Shown here: positions 1 to 7,674 of the stretch, in pieces
How positions within the stretch are numbered: position 1 is the stretch's first letter
How the letters are laid out: each line of letters starts with the position of its first letter
NCBI RefSeq assembly: GCF_017742245.1
Contig: NZ_JAGHKO010000001.1
Coordinates: 1,579,061-1,643,060, forward strand
Reading direction: 5' to 3'
DNA length: 64,000 nucleotides
DNA from: Niastella soli
Lineage (GTDB): Bacteria; Bacteroidota; Bacteroidia; Chitinophagales; Chitinophagaceae
Translations under genes and position numbers: made by a program
The notes under the pieces: generated by a model
Databases searched by the model: none
Told to the model about the DNA's origin: nothing
What the model saw: only the letters and a program-made list of their open reading frames with translations

Positions 1-717
1 AGCAAAAGTGAAACCAATATATGTGGCTGCATATAATGGCCTGATACTAAATGAGGTTATGCCCTGTAAGGCGAACCTGATCATTTTTTTGGAAGTATAT
101 TTTGTCGTGCCTGATTTACGCTGGTTAGGTTCATATTCTACAGGGACCTGCTTAAAGCCGGCCCATTTTACCAGCCCTCTGAAGAAAGGTTCAAATTCAG
201 CCAATCCGCGTAATACATCTACCACATTACGGTTCATTAAACGGAAATCGGCTGTACCCTTTTCAATTTTGATATCACTCAGCCAGTTTAAGACCTTGTA
301 AAATAGGTTGGAGGTGATCCTTTTTAATAAGGGCAGCTTTTTATCTTCTTTACGAACAGTGTATACCACATCATAGCCTTCTTCCCATTTTTCGAGCAAG
401 GAGGGTATCAGCTGTGGCGGGTGCTGCATATCACCATCCATGGTGATCACACAATCGCCATCGGCTTTATCCAAACCGGCTTTTATTGCAGCCTGGTGGC
501 CAAAATTGCGGGAAAAGGAGAGGTACCGGATGTGCTCGTCCTGGAGGGCGAGTTTTTTTATTTCATGTAAAGTCAGGTCACTGCTGCCATCATCAACAAA
601 CAGTAGGTTATAGCGGTAAGGCAGATCGGCAAATGTGCGTTTGATGGCTTTCGCCATTGCAGTCACATTTTCCCTTTCATTATGTACCGGAACAATGATA
701 GATACCAGTTTAGTCAT
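1..717 (-). CDS. Polyprenyl-phosphate glycosyltransferase, family 2 (C-terminus outside window)
   Basis: Reads without a stop from an ATG at 715-717 to the window edge, giving 239 residues. The GT-A fold is clear: SIIVPVHNE at 6-14, VDDGSSD at 41-47 and the metal-binding MDGDMQHP at 93-100. The segment TADFRLMNR (155-163) is typical of the DPM1/GtrB group, which moves a sugar from a nucleotide donor to a membrane polyprenyl phosphate. Full proteins are about 310-330 residues with two C-terminal membrane helices. The first helix seems to begin near residue 222, so roughly the last quarter is missing. The donor sugar cannot be read from sequence. The gene is separated from pgl by about 315 bases and is probably its own unit. 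Confidence 0.9.
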   Translation of the reverse strand, partial: MTKLVSIIVPVHNERENVTAMAKAIKRTFADLPYRYNLLFVDDGSSDLTLHEIKKLALQDEHIRYLSFSRNFGHQAAIKAGLDKADGDCVITMDGDMQHPPQLIPSLLEKWEEGYDVVYTVRKEDKKLPLLKRITSNLFYKVLNWLSDIKIEKGTADFRLMNRNVVDVLRGLAEFEPFFRGLVKWAGFKQVPVEYEPNQRKSGTTKYTSKKMIRFALQGITSFSIRPLYAATYIGFTFA

Positions 718-1031
718 ACTGTCATTGTTTTTTTATGGTAAATAATCAGGTTTGCGATTGAAAACCAACTTGTTGGAAGAGAGGAGACATGGTTCCAGTG
801 AGTACCTTGAGATGCAATAGCAGCATTGACTTGCAAGAATGGTTCTGGCAAGTTTTCGTTCGGGCAATTGTCTGGTGCTTTTCGATTGGGTGTTAACATC
901 TAAATAACTACAGGGAAAACAGCATTTTTGCTGTTTCCCCTATACCCAATGACAAAAACTTATCCAAATCTGTGAAAAATATTACTAATTCCTGAAATGT
1001 TGAAAATCAGCAGGATATTTTGACTTGAATA
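718..1031. other. Gene-free stretch between glycosyltransferase and pgl
   Basis: No convincing gene. A 61-codon minus-strand frame covers 714-899 but its peptide is low in hydrophobic periodicity and it runs into the glycosyltransferase start, so it is more likely leader or promoter DNA. The only structure seen is the hairpin at 913-939. Confidence 0.5.
913..939 (-). terminator. Hairpin, possible weak terminator of the gnd-zwf-pgl operon
   Basis: Inverted repeat of GGGAAA-CAGC with GCTG-TTTCCC, one bulged A and a T-rich loop. It lies downstream of pgl on the minus strand. The tail after the stem has only a moderate run of T, so termination is plausible but not strong. Confidence 0.35.
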
Positions 1032-1754
1032 TTAGGACTTTAACTTGCTGGCGGCGGCTTCATCCACAAACCAGTGTAACTGGCCACTGAGGGGTTGAAT
1101 GATCTGCGAGGGATATTGATCTATATTGGGTTCCCCTTTCAATACCTCATACAGCGCGTTGGCTTTATTAGCGCCAAAGGTTAGAAAAGCTACTTTGCTG
1201 GCCCGGTTTACAATGGGGGCCGTTAAGGTGATCCGGTACATTTGCTGGGCATCAAGGTAAAAAGAGGTTACCCAGGCTTTTTGCTCATGAATAACGGGGG
1301 TATGGGGGAAAAGGGAGAGGGTATGGCCATCATCGCCCATTCCATTAAGTACCAGGTCGAAGGAGAAGCCTTCATTGTTAAAATACTGGTGCAGAATGGC
1401 TTCATAGGCTTTGGCAGAATCTTCGGGCGATAAAGAGGTGTCCATTATATGGACCTGTTCCCTAACAACGGGCACTTTATCAAGCAAATGCTCAACCGTC
1501 ATTTTTGCATTGTTGCGGCTGTCAGCATAAGGTACTGCACGCTCATCGCCCCAGAAAATATGCAGTTTGCTCCAGTCAATACGGTCCCGATAGGGTGGAG
1601 CAGCCAGCAGTTCATACAGCTGTTTGGGCGAATTGCCGCCTGTTACCACCCAGGTAAACCGCTCCTGTTTTTGCAGGGTCGTTTCTATGTTGGAAGTGAT
1701 CCATTCAGCCAGGGCGTGGCTTACTTCGTCGGGTGTTTTGTAAATGTGTAACAT
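1032..1754 (-). CDS. pgl: 6-phosphogluconolactonase
   Basis: Hydrolyses 6-phosphogluconolactone to 6-phosphogluconate, the second step of the oxidative pentose phosphate pathway, in the cytoplasm. The 240-residue length is normal for the DevB/SOL family. The NagB-like fold signatures are present: VVTGGNSPKQLY (36-47), WGDERAVP (68-75) and the active-site loop GMGDDGHTLSLFP (138-150). It is the third gene of gnd-zwf-pgl, all on the minus strand. A 130-base spacer after zwf contains a long inverted repeat (1804-1873), so pgl may be expressed at a different level from zwf. Confidence 0.95.
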   Translation of the reverse strand: MLHIYKTPDEVSHALAEWITSNIETTLQKQERFTWVVTGGNSPKQLYELLAAPPYRDRIDWSKLHIFWGDERAVPYADSRNNAKMTVEHLLDKVPVVREQVHIMDTSLSPEDSAKAYEAILHQYFNNEGFSFDLVLNGMGDDGHTLSLFPHTPVIHEQKAWVTSFYLDAQQMYRITLTAPIVNRASKVAFLTFGANKANALYEVLKGEPNIDQYPSQIIQPLSGQLHWFVDEAAASKLKS

Positions 1755-1803
1755 GGAGCTTTTTTTATAGAGTTAGCTGATCTTTACCGATTGGCTGTTT
1801 GAA

Positions 1804-1873
1804 AAATGACCTGTCAGATTCCATTCATTACACTGATAATACTCAATCCAATGACGAATCTTACAGGTCATTT
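1804..1873. repeat. Long inverted repeat with GACCTGTCAG core (zwf-pgl spacer)
   Basis: Left arm 1804-1821 pairs with right arm 1856-1873: an 11-bp outer stem (AAATGACCTGT with ACAGGTCATTT), one mismatch, then AGATTC with GAATCT, closing a loop of about 34 bases. The 10-mer GACCTGTCAG recurs at 5050-5059, on the other side of the operon. There is no T-tract immediately after either arm, so it resembles a dispersed palindromic element or an RNA processing site more than a simple terminator. Confidence 0.65.
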
Positions 1874-1884
1874 ATTAATTAGTT

Positions 1885-3414
1885 TTAACTGCCTGTTTGC
1901 ACACCCTGGTGCGATTGGGGCAGGGTGATCCAGTTGCGGCCATCGCGGGCAATGAGCGCTTCTGCATCTTCGGGGCCCCAGCTATCGGGTGCATAGTTGG
2001 GAAAATCAACTGGTGGTCTGGTTTCCCATGCTTCCTGAATTGGCATTACCACTTTCCAGGCAGCTTCAACCTGGTCGCTGCGCATAAACAGGGTGGCATT
2101 GCCTTCCATTACGTCGAGCAACAGGGTTTCATATGCTTCAGGATCATTATCGCCATAAGCATCTTTATAATTAAAGGTCATATCAACCGGGTTCAACGAA
2201 ACGGTTTGTCCCGGGCGTTTAGCCTGGAAGCGTAACCGGATATCCATTTGCGGCTGAATGCTGATGGTAAGTCTGTTTGGACGCCAGGTTAATGCTGCTT
2301 CGGGAGGAAATGCAAAATGAGGCGCCTGTTTGAATTGAATGGTGATGATGGTTGATTTTTCATGTAACCGTTTACCGGTACGAACATAAAATGGCACATC
2401 CTGCCAGCGCCAGTTATCAATATAGAATTTTACCGCTGCAAAAGTATCGGTAGGTGACGTGGGATTTATTTTATCTTCATTGCGATAACCTGGTACTTTT
2501 TTACCCTGCAACCAGCCATCGGAGTACTGGCCTCTAACGGCGTACTTGTGCACTTCTTCTTTGTTGTATTTGCGCAGGGCGTTTAATACATCTACCTTTT
2601 TATTACGGATCTCATTGGCATCGAAAGATACGGGGGCTTCCATAGCCACCATACACAACAATTGCAGAATATGGTTCTGCACCATATCGCGCAGGGCGCC
2701 AGAGCGTTCATAATAATCGCCGCGATTTTCCAAACCAACGGTTTCTGCAGCGGTGATCTGAATATGGTCGATGTAATTTCTGTTCCAGATCGGTTCAAAC
2801 AGGGCATTGGCAAAGCGCAAGGCCAGAATGTTTTGAACGGTCTCTTTACCCAGGTAGTGATCTATGCGGTAGATCTGGGTCTCATCGAACATGGACCTTA
2901 ACAGCTCATTCAGTTCATGCGCGCTTTTAAGGTCATGACCGAATGGTTTTTCCACCACTATACGGGTGCATTTAGTATCGTGGCAAATGTTCAGCGGGCC
3001 CAGTTTGCTGGCAATTTGAGGTACCAGGTGCGGAGCTACCGACATGTAGAAAATAACGTTGGGGTGCTCGCCAAACTCCTGTTCTTTTTGTTTTACGATC
3101 TCGGCAATTTTCTGATAATCGGCATCATTGCCGGCATCCATTTGCAGGTATGTAATATATTTTGAGAACGTTTCCCATTTACCGTTCTTATCATCTTTAC
3201 GGCGGGAGAACTGTTGAATGCCATCGTACAGGTGTTTCCTGAACTTTTCATCGGTATAAGCGGTTCTGCCAATTCCTACAATGCTGAACTTTTCAGGCAT
3301 CCACCCATCGATAAACAGATTATATAAAGCGGGAGAAAGTTTACGCTGGTTTAAATCGCCACTACCACCAAAAATAAATAGCACAGTAGCTGGCGGACAT
3401 GTATGATTTGTCAT
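1885..3414 (-). CDS. zwf: Glucose-6-phosphate 1-dehydrogenase
   Basis: Oxidises glucose-6-phosphate to 6-phosphogluconolactone with NAD(P)+, the entry step of the oxidative pentose phosphate pathway. At 509 residues it has the usual family length. Seen directly: the nucleotide-binding GGSGDLNQRK (16-25), EKPFG (155-159) and the substrate/active-site signature RIDHYLGK (183-190). It lies 26 bases downstream of gnd and upstream of pgl, so the three pathway enzymes are co-transcribed, though not in reaction order. Confidence 0.97.
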   Translation of the reverse strand: MTNHTCPPATVLFIFGGSGDLNQRKLSPALYNLFIDGWMPEKFSIVGIGRTAYTDEKFRKHLYDGIQQFSRRKDDKNGKWETFSKYITYLQMDAGNDADYQKIAEIVKQKEQEFGEHPNVIFYMSVAPHLVPQIASKLGPLNICHDTKCTRIVVEKPFGHDLKSAHELNELLRSMFDETQIYRIDHYLGKETVQNILALRFANALFEPIWNRNYIDHIQITAAETVGLENRGDYYERSGALRDMVQNHILQLLCMVAMEAPVSFDANEIRNKKVDVLNALRKYNKEEVHKYAVRGQYSDGWLQGKKVPGYRNEDKINPTSPTDTFAAVKFYIDNWRWQDVPFYVRTGKRLHEKSTIITIQFKQAPHFAFPPEAALTWRPNRLTISIQPQMDIRLRFQAKRPGQTVSLNPVDMTFNYKDAYGDNDPEAYETLLLDVMEGNATLFMRSDQVEAAWKVVMPIQEAWETRPPVDFPNYAPDSWGPEDAEALIARDGRNWITLPQSHQGVQTGS

Positions 3415-3440
3415 ATTCTTATTTGAAGTATCAATTATAA

Positions 3441-4859
3441 TTATTTCTTAGCCCATTCAGTATGGAAAGTTCCTTCCTGATCGATGCGTTGATAGGTATG
3501 AGCGCCAAAATAATCGCGTTGTGCCTGCAACAGGTTAATAGGTAATTGCTTGTTGCGATAGGTGTCGAAATAGCTCAGGCTGCTCAATAAGGCTGCGGCT
3601 GGTATTCCGTGCTGTATGGCCATGGCAGCAACTGCACGGGTGCCGGTAGCGTTTGCATTTAATATTTTGGCTACCTCAGCATCTAATAACAAATTCGACA
3701 GCTCAGGGTTCGCTTTAAAGGCATTAGCGAACGTGGGCAGCAATACTGAGCGAATGATACAGCCACCGCGCCAAACACTTACTACCTGCGGCATGGGAAT
3801 TTGCATGTCGAGGTCAATACCGGCCCGGTGTAATTGTGCCAACCCCTGGGCATAACATATAATGGTAGCAAACAACAGGGCATCGTGTACCTGTTGAATG
3901 AATTGTTCTTTGGGGGTGCCAACTAAACTGGTAGTTTGAGGATATAATGCGGAAGCCTGTACCCGTTCGGCTTTTAAAGCCGATAAGTTACGCATGGCCA
4001 CGGCCATATCTATGGTGGGAATGGGAACGCCCAGGTCCATAGCGTCCTGTGAGGTCCATTTACCGGTGCCTTTTGCGCCGGCTTTGTCGAGGATCATGTC
4101 AACAAGGCGGTTAGGCGTTTTATCGTCGGGTTGTAAAAAGATGTCGGCAGTAATTTCAATAAGAAAAGATCGCAGATCACCTTTGTTCCAGATATCAAAA
4201 ACGGTATGTAATTCGTCGTTGGTGAGACCGGCGCCGCGATGCAGCAGATCATATGCCTCACATATCAATTGCATGATGGCATATTCAATGCCATTGTGCA
4301 CCATTTTAACGTAGTGGCCGGCAGCGCCTTTACCCAGGTGGGCTACACAGGGAACGCCATCTACTTTTGCCGCTACGGCTTCCAGCATGGGGCGTACATG
4401 AGGGTAGGCTTCCTGATCGCCACCAGGCATAATGCTGGGGCCTGTACGGGCGCCTTGTTCGCCACCCGAAACACCCATACCCATAAAATGAATGCCCTTA
4501 GCCTGTAAATAGGTAACACGTCTTAATGTATCGGTAAAGTGGCTATTGCCACCGTCGATGATGATATCGCCTTTTTGCACCAGGGGCAGCAGGCTTTCAA
4601 TTACATCATCTACCGGTTTACCGGCAGGAACAAGCATCATGATCTTTCGGGGAACTGCCAGCTGGTTCACCATGTCTTGCAGCGAGCTTACTCCTTTAAC
4701 AGTAGTACCTGCTGTAGCGGCTGATTCCAGCGCTGAAGTTTTCTGATTGTCTTTATCGAACCCGATAACTTTAAAACCGTGATCAGCCATGTTAAGCAGG
4801 AAGTTTCTGCCCATAACGCCGAGGCCAATCATACCGAAATCAAATTGTTGTGCACTCAT
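3441..4859 (-). CDS. gnd: 6-phosphogluconate dehydrogenase, decarboxylating
   Basis: Converts 6-phosphogluconate to ribulose-5-phosphate, CO2 and NAD(P)H. Of two possible starts, the ATG at 4859 is preferred: the upstream TTG at 4880 lies inside a promoter-like -7 box (4878-4885). From this ATG the protein has 472 residues. Signatures are GLGVMGRN (12-19), GGNSHFTDT, SGGEQGARTGPSIMPGG (substrate loop), GAAGHYVKMVHNG (catalytic Lys and Asn) and GTGKWT. First gene of the gnd-zwf-pgl operon. The full length and signature set fit the homodimeric long-chain GND type. Confidence 0.96.
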   Translation of the reverse strand: MSAQQFDFGMIGLGVMGRNFLLNMADHGFKVIGFDKDNQKTSALESAATAGTTVKGVSSLQDMVNQLAVPRKIMMLVPAGKPVDDVIESLLPLVQKGDIIIDGGNSHFTDTLRRVTYLQAKGIHFMGMGVSGGEQGARTGPSIMPGGDQEAYPHVRPMLEAVAAKVDGVPCVAHLGKGAAGHYVKMVHNGIEYAIMQLICEAYDLLHRGAGLTNDELHTVFDIWNKGDLRSFLIEITADIFLQPDDKTPNRLVDMILDKAGAKGTGKWTSQDAMDLGVPIPTIDMAVAMRNLSALKAERVQASALYPQTTSLVGTPKEQFIQQVHDALLFATIICYAQGLAQLHRAGIDLDMQIPMPQVVSVWRGGCIIRSVLLPTFANAFKANPELSNLLLDAEVAKILNANATGTRAVAAMAIQHGIPAAALLSSLSYFDTYRNKQLPINLLQAQRDYFGAHTYQRIDQEGTFHTEWAKK

Positions 4860-4877
4860 TGCTAATAGATAAGAGTG

Positions 4878-4885
4878 CAAAAGTA
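4878..4885 (-). promoter_or_regulatory. -7 promoter box for gnd-zwf-pgl
   Basis: The minus strand reads TACTTTTG, matching the Bacteroidota -7 pattern TAnnTTTG. It would start transcription about 12 nt before the ATG at 4859. No clear TTG is seen at the -33 distance, so the call rests on the -7 box and its spacing. Confidence 0.4.
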
Positions 4886-5049
4886 GGCAAATTGCAAATA
4901 GGCGGCATGGGATTGGTAAAATTGAAAATTTTCAAATTATTGGCGACTCACGGTAGGCGGTGACGTAAGTGAAAAGCATTAGGGCGATAATCCTTTGGCA
5001 TTATCTAACGGAATCGTTTCCGTAAAAATAAATAGTCTACAAAAGAACA

Positions 5050-5091
5050 GACCTGTCAGGTGTGCCTTTGTTAAGGTGCTACTGACAGGTC
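5050..5091. repeat. Palindromic repeat GACCTGTCAG ... CTGACAGGTC
   Basis: A perfect 10-bp inverted repeat (5050-5059 with 5082-5091) around a 22-base loop, lying between the dihaem cytochrome gene and gnd. It shares its 10-mer arm with the inverted repeat at 1804-1873. It may act as a terminator or processing hairpin for the cytochrome transcript, but its wide loop and lack of a T-tract are unusual for that. Confidence 0.6.
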
Positions 5092-5128
5092 AATTTCCTC
5101 AAATCCGTATAAATGTGGAATAAAATTC

Positions 5129-5602
5129 TTAGTTATTAGCTGGTGGTTGGGCTGATTGAGCTGGCTGCGTAGGCGGTGGTGGGGGCGCCTTTTTTTCTTC
5201 TTTAGGTGCGCTGGCTTCAGGGTGTGGGTTGCCATGGTGACAGCTAAAACAGCCTACCGGTGGAATGGGGTGCCCTTCATCCTTTTTATAATGGAAAAAC
5301 TTCTTATTAATGCGTTCCGTCATCCGCATCATATCGCGGGCTGCATTTTTTTCCCCCTTTTCATCGCTGGCGAAATCCAGTTTTTTGGGATTGTCTTTTT
5401 GAGCGGCATGACAGAAACCACATTTTACCCCCAATGAACTATTGAACATATGCATAACACTGTCCAGTTGTTCATGTGTGGTGTTTTTTGGCAGCACCTT
5501 CAGGTTTTTGAATATGGGATCGGCAGGAGCGCTGGCGGCAATGCCCAATACTACCAATGCAACTAAAGTTCCGGCAACCGTAATTTTCTTTTTAAAAAAC
5601 AT
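5129..5602 (-). CDS. Exported small dihaem c-type cytochrome
   Basis: 157 residues with a hydrophobic export or anchor segment at about 8-25, two haem-binding motifs (CGFCH at 61-65, CFSCH at 118-122) and a Pro/Ala/Gln-rich tail from about 139. Methionines at 91-94 are candidate axial ligands. The layout resembles the photosynthetic reaction-centre cytochrome-like family (PF02276 type) common in non-phototrophic Bacteroidota, which probably carries electrons in the periplasm. The partner is unknown: no oxidase or dehydrogenase gene is adjacent. The proline-rich tail suggests a flexible tether or interaction segment. Confidence 0.85.
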   Translation of the reverse strand: MFFKKKITVAGTLVALVVLGIAASAPADPIFKNLKVLPKNTTHEQLDSVMHMFNSSLGVKCGFCHAAQKDNPKKLDFASDEKGEKNAARDMMRMTERINKKFFHYKKDEGHPIPPVGCFSCHHGNPHPEASAPKEEKKAPPPPPTQPAQSAQPPANN

Positions 5603-6023
5603 AGCAGGTTGAGTTTTAGCTATTGAAATGGGTTAAAAACTTGAGATACAAGATACAGGATTCATGTCACAAGACAAGAAACATGTTTCACGGCTTGAAA
5701 TTATTGTGATAACCGGTAAACTTTTTATCATGGTTATTGTTAATAAGGTGCAAATGATCTGTTTTATTTTAATGCAATTTTCATTTTGATGACAATACTT
5801 AAATTTAATCTGTATTAAGATAAATTAACTTGCCGACAACGATCAGAATCATTGTTATTCAATGCGAATAAAGTATCTTTGTGGTGAGTTTTGAGTGATA
5901 ATAGCATTCGGTAAGTGAACGATATATCTCGCTACGCATTTCTGCTAATAGTTGTTAGTCTTCCTTTACTCCCTGCTTTACCTCAGATCCATTAATAATT
6001 TTTAACCAATTTTAGTTAGTAGT
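5603..6023. other. Intergenic region and long leader of the RRM gene
   Basis: No coding capacity is apparent. The right part holds the promoter at 5851-5881 and a leader of about 135 nt running to the RRM start codon. The left part is AT-rich, with nothing recognisable except a small inverted repeat near 5664-5683. Confidence 0.5.
5851..5881 (+). promoter_or_regulatory. Bacteroidota housekeeping promoter of the RRM gene
   Basis: ATTG at 5851-5854, a 19-base spacer, then TATCTTTG at 5874-5881: a near-perfect match to TTTG-N19-TAnnTTTG. The start point should lie near 5888, leaving an untranslated leader of about 135 nt, unusually long beside other promoters in this window (mostly 10-20 nt). 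Confidence 0.75.
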
Positions 6024-6347
6024 ATGAACATTTATGTTTCTAATTTAAGTTTCAACGTAACAGATGATGATTTGGAAGGTTTCTTTGCTGAATATGGTGA
6101 AGTAGCTTCTGCTCGTGTAATTACTGATAAATTCACAGGCAAAAGCCGTGGATTTGGATTTGTTGAAATGCCAAATGATGAAGCTGCCAGAAAAGCAATC
6201 ACTGAATTGGATGGTGGTCGCGTAGAAGGCAGAGAGATCAAAGTTGCAGAAGCTCGTCCTCGTGAAGAGCGTAGCAACAATGGCGGCGGCGGTGGCGGTG
6301 AAAGACGTTCATTTAGCCGTAACAACAGCTATAACAATCGTTATTAA
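6024..6347 (+). CDS. RRM-domain RNA-binding protein
   Basis: 107 residues with one RNA recognition motif: RNP2 IYVSNL at 3-8 and RNP1 KSRGFGFVEM at 40-49. From about residue 83 a basic, Gly/Asn/Arg/Ser-rich tail follows (six glycines in a row, then RSFSRNNSYNN). This architecture matches the short bacterial RRM proteins abundant in Bacteroidota and cyanobacteria, thought to act as RNA chaperones or post-transcriptional regulators. The gene is monocistronic, with its own strong promoter, long leader and strong terminator. The leader could carry post-transcriptional control. Confidence 0.95.
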   Translation: MNIYVSNLSFNVTDDDLEGFFAEYGEVASARVITDKFTGKSRGFGFVEMPNDEAARKAITELDGGRVEGREIKVAEARPREERSNNGGGGGGERRSFSRNNSYNNRY

Positions 6348-6370
6348 TCCTGTTAGGTTAAAATATGTAA

Positions 6371-6397
6371 CCCCGACGTTATCGTCGGGGTTTTTTA
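6371..6397 (+). terminator. Rho-independent terminator of the RRM gene
   Basis: CCCCGACG (6372-6379) pairs with CGTCGGGG (6384-6391) across a TTAT loop, followed by six T. Confidence 0.9.
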
Positions 6398-6449
6398 TTT
6401 AACAGTGGTAGCTTGTTTAACAGGGTGTAGGGATTGAAATATTCTTTAT

Positions 6450-6905
6450 TTAACAAATAGTTTGAACGGGCGCTGCCATAGAGAAGGTGAGTGTGGTCCC
6501 TTCGTTGTGTTGATTGTAGATGCTGATATTGCCGCCTAATTGCCTGGCAGCCTGAACCACATTGGAAAAACCGTTTGACACAGTACTGTAGAAATAAGTG
6601 CCATTGTTACGAACACGAACATGCACTCCATCCTTATTACAAACGGCTTCAACCCTTATACACACATTCTCAGAACCATTAATTGCGCCGCTTAACAGAT
6701 TGCCCAGTACATAGGCCAGCAAATTCTCATCTGCCTGAAGGTGGAATGTGTGATCAACATCGTTGATCACAAAACTTTTTTTACCAGTGACCAATGGTAA
6801 AAGGCCTACCATAATTTGATCTATCAGTCTATGAAGAGGAACTGGCTCGGTTGCCACAGTTTGAGTAGGTGGTACAGGATATGTGTAGTGAACAGGGTTT
6901 TTCAT
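6450..6905 (-). CDS. Orphan histidine-kinase-type ATPase domain protein
   Basis: An ATG at 6905 gives 151 residues; the frame stays open upstream to 7028, where another ATG would give 192. The C-terminal part resembles a HATPase_c fold: an N-box-like NLLSGAINGS and a final GGNISIYNQHNEGTTLTFSM, like the last strands of sensor kinases. No HisKA helix with a phospho-acceptor His and no clear G1 box (DxGxG) is seen, so it is either a diverged ATP-binding module or the remnant of a sensor kinase. No response regulator is adjacent. Function unknown. Confidence 0.6.
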   Translation of the reverse strand: MKNPVHYTYPVPPTQTVATEPVPLHRLIDQIMVGLLPLVTGKKSFVINDVDHTFHLQADENLLAYVLGNLLSGAINGSENVCIRVEAVCNKDGVHVRVRNNGTYFYSTVSNGFSNVVQAARQLGGNISIYNQHNEGTTLTFSMAAPVQTIC

Positions 6906-7195
6906 ACAAAGGGACTTTAGTTGATCTTTAAAATTCTCCACAGGGTACAATAAAAAGTGATAATAAGAGTACGGATCATAAGTTTTCAGAGCCTTAACCA
7001 GGACTTCGTATAAAAAAATGCGCAGCAAATTAACGAACTAAAAATGTGAAAAAGACATTTGAGGATATCTTCTTCGGAAATTCTTAGCATAAATCAAGGA
7101 ACAACATACATGGTTTCATGTAATGCTGATTTTTACTGTTTTATCGAGTATTGGGGAGAATGATTTACCTATACCACAAGCAAATAACTGCAATC

Positions 7196-7542
7196 CTATT
7201 TTTCTATAAACTGCTGTATGTATTGTGCATTTTGTATGGCTGCTGTTTGTGCTGTATTATTGAAGTATAAAAATGCCTTATTAATATGTTTAGCATTTTT
7301 TATAGCAGTTGCAGTCTGTTCCAGGAACAGTTGGTCATAGGCAGAATAATACAAGTGCGGCACACCGTGAAAGCGATAATACACCATGTTGGTGTTCGTA
7401 ATTACTTCGTTTGGTAGATCAGGATGACTGATACTGCACATAAACGTTGCGGCAACCCTTTAGGGTAAAAAAGCTCCTTCCATTCTTTATAATGAAAGCC
7501 TGAACAACCTATATGCCATTGCGGGAAAGACATTTGATACAT
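7196..7542 (-). pseudogene. DUF72 (YecE-like) gene with internal out-of-frame deletion
   Basis: Two parts of one DUF72 protein remain. The N-terminal part starts at an ATG at 7542 (or 7533) and reads WHIGCSGFHYKEWKELFYPKGLPQR, given here only to show the family hallmark WxIGCSGxxYxxW. After GLPQR the reading must shift frame to continue with SISHPDLPNEV and YYRFHGVPHLYYSAYD, the C-terminal hallmarks, ending at 7196. The central region of roughly 150 residues is gone. DUF72 proteins are normally about 240-300 residues. The sharp junction near 7440 points to a single deletion rather than gradual decay. Confidence 0.85.
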
Positions 7543-7674
7543 GTTTCAGGTTTCAGGGAAAATGGTCAACTTGCCGTTAAACCCTTACAACCTGTACGGT
7601 CTTGTTTTCATAATACTTAAAATTTTATACCACAAGGTTCAAAAAACCCAGTACTTTGCATCAACTTTTTAAGT

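Noticed and set aside
714-899. 61-codon minus-strand frame before the glycosyltransferase
   Set aside because: Overlaps the ATG of the next gene, has no recognisable motif and no good start context; most likely leader DNA.
4860-4880. TTG start for gnd
   Set aside because: It lies within the predicted -7 box and adds seven residues not typical of the family.
7650-7674. TACTTTG as promoter -7 box of the TetA-like gene
   Set aside because: One base short of TAnnTTTG spacing and no TTG at -33.
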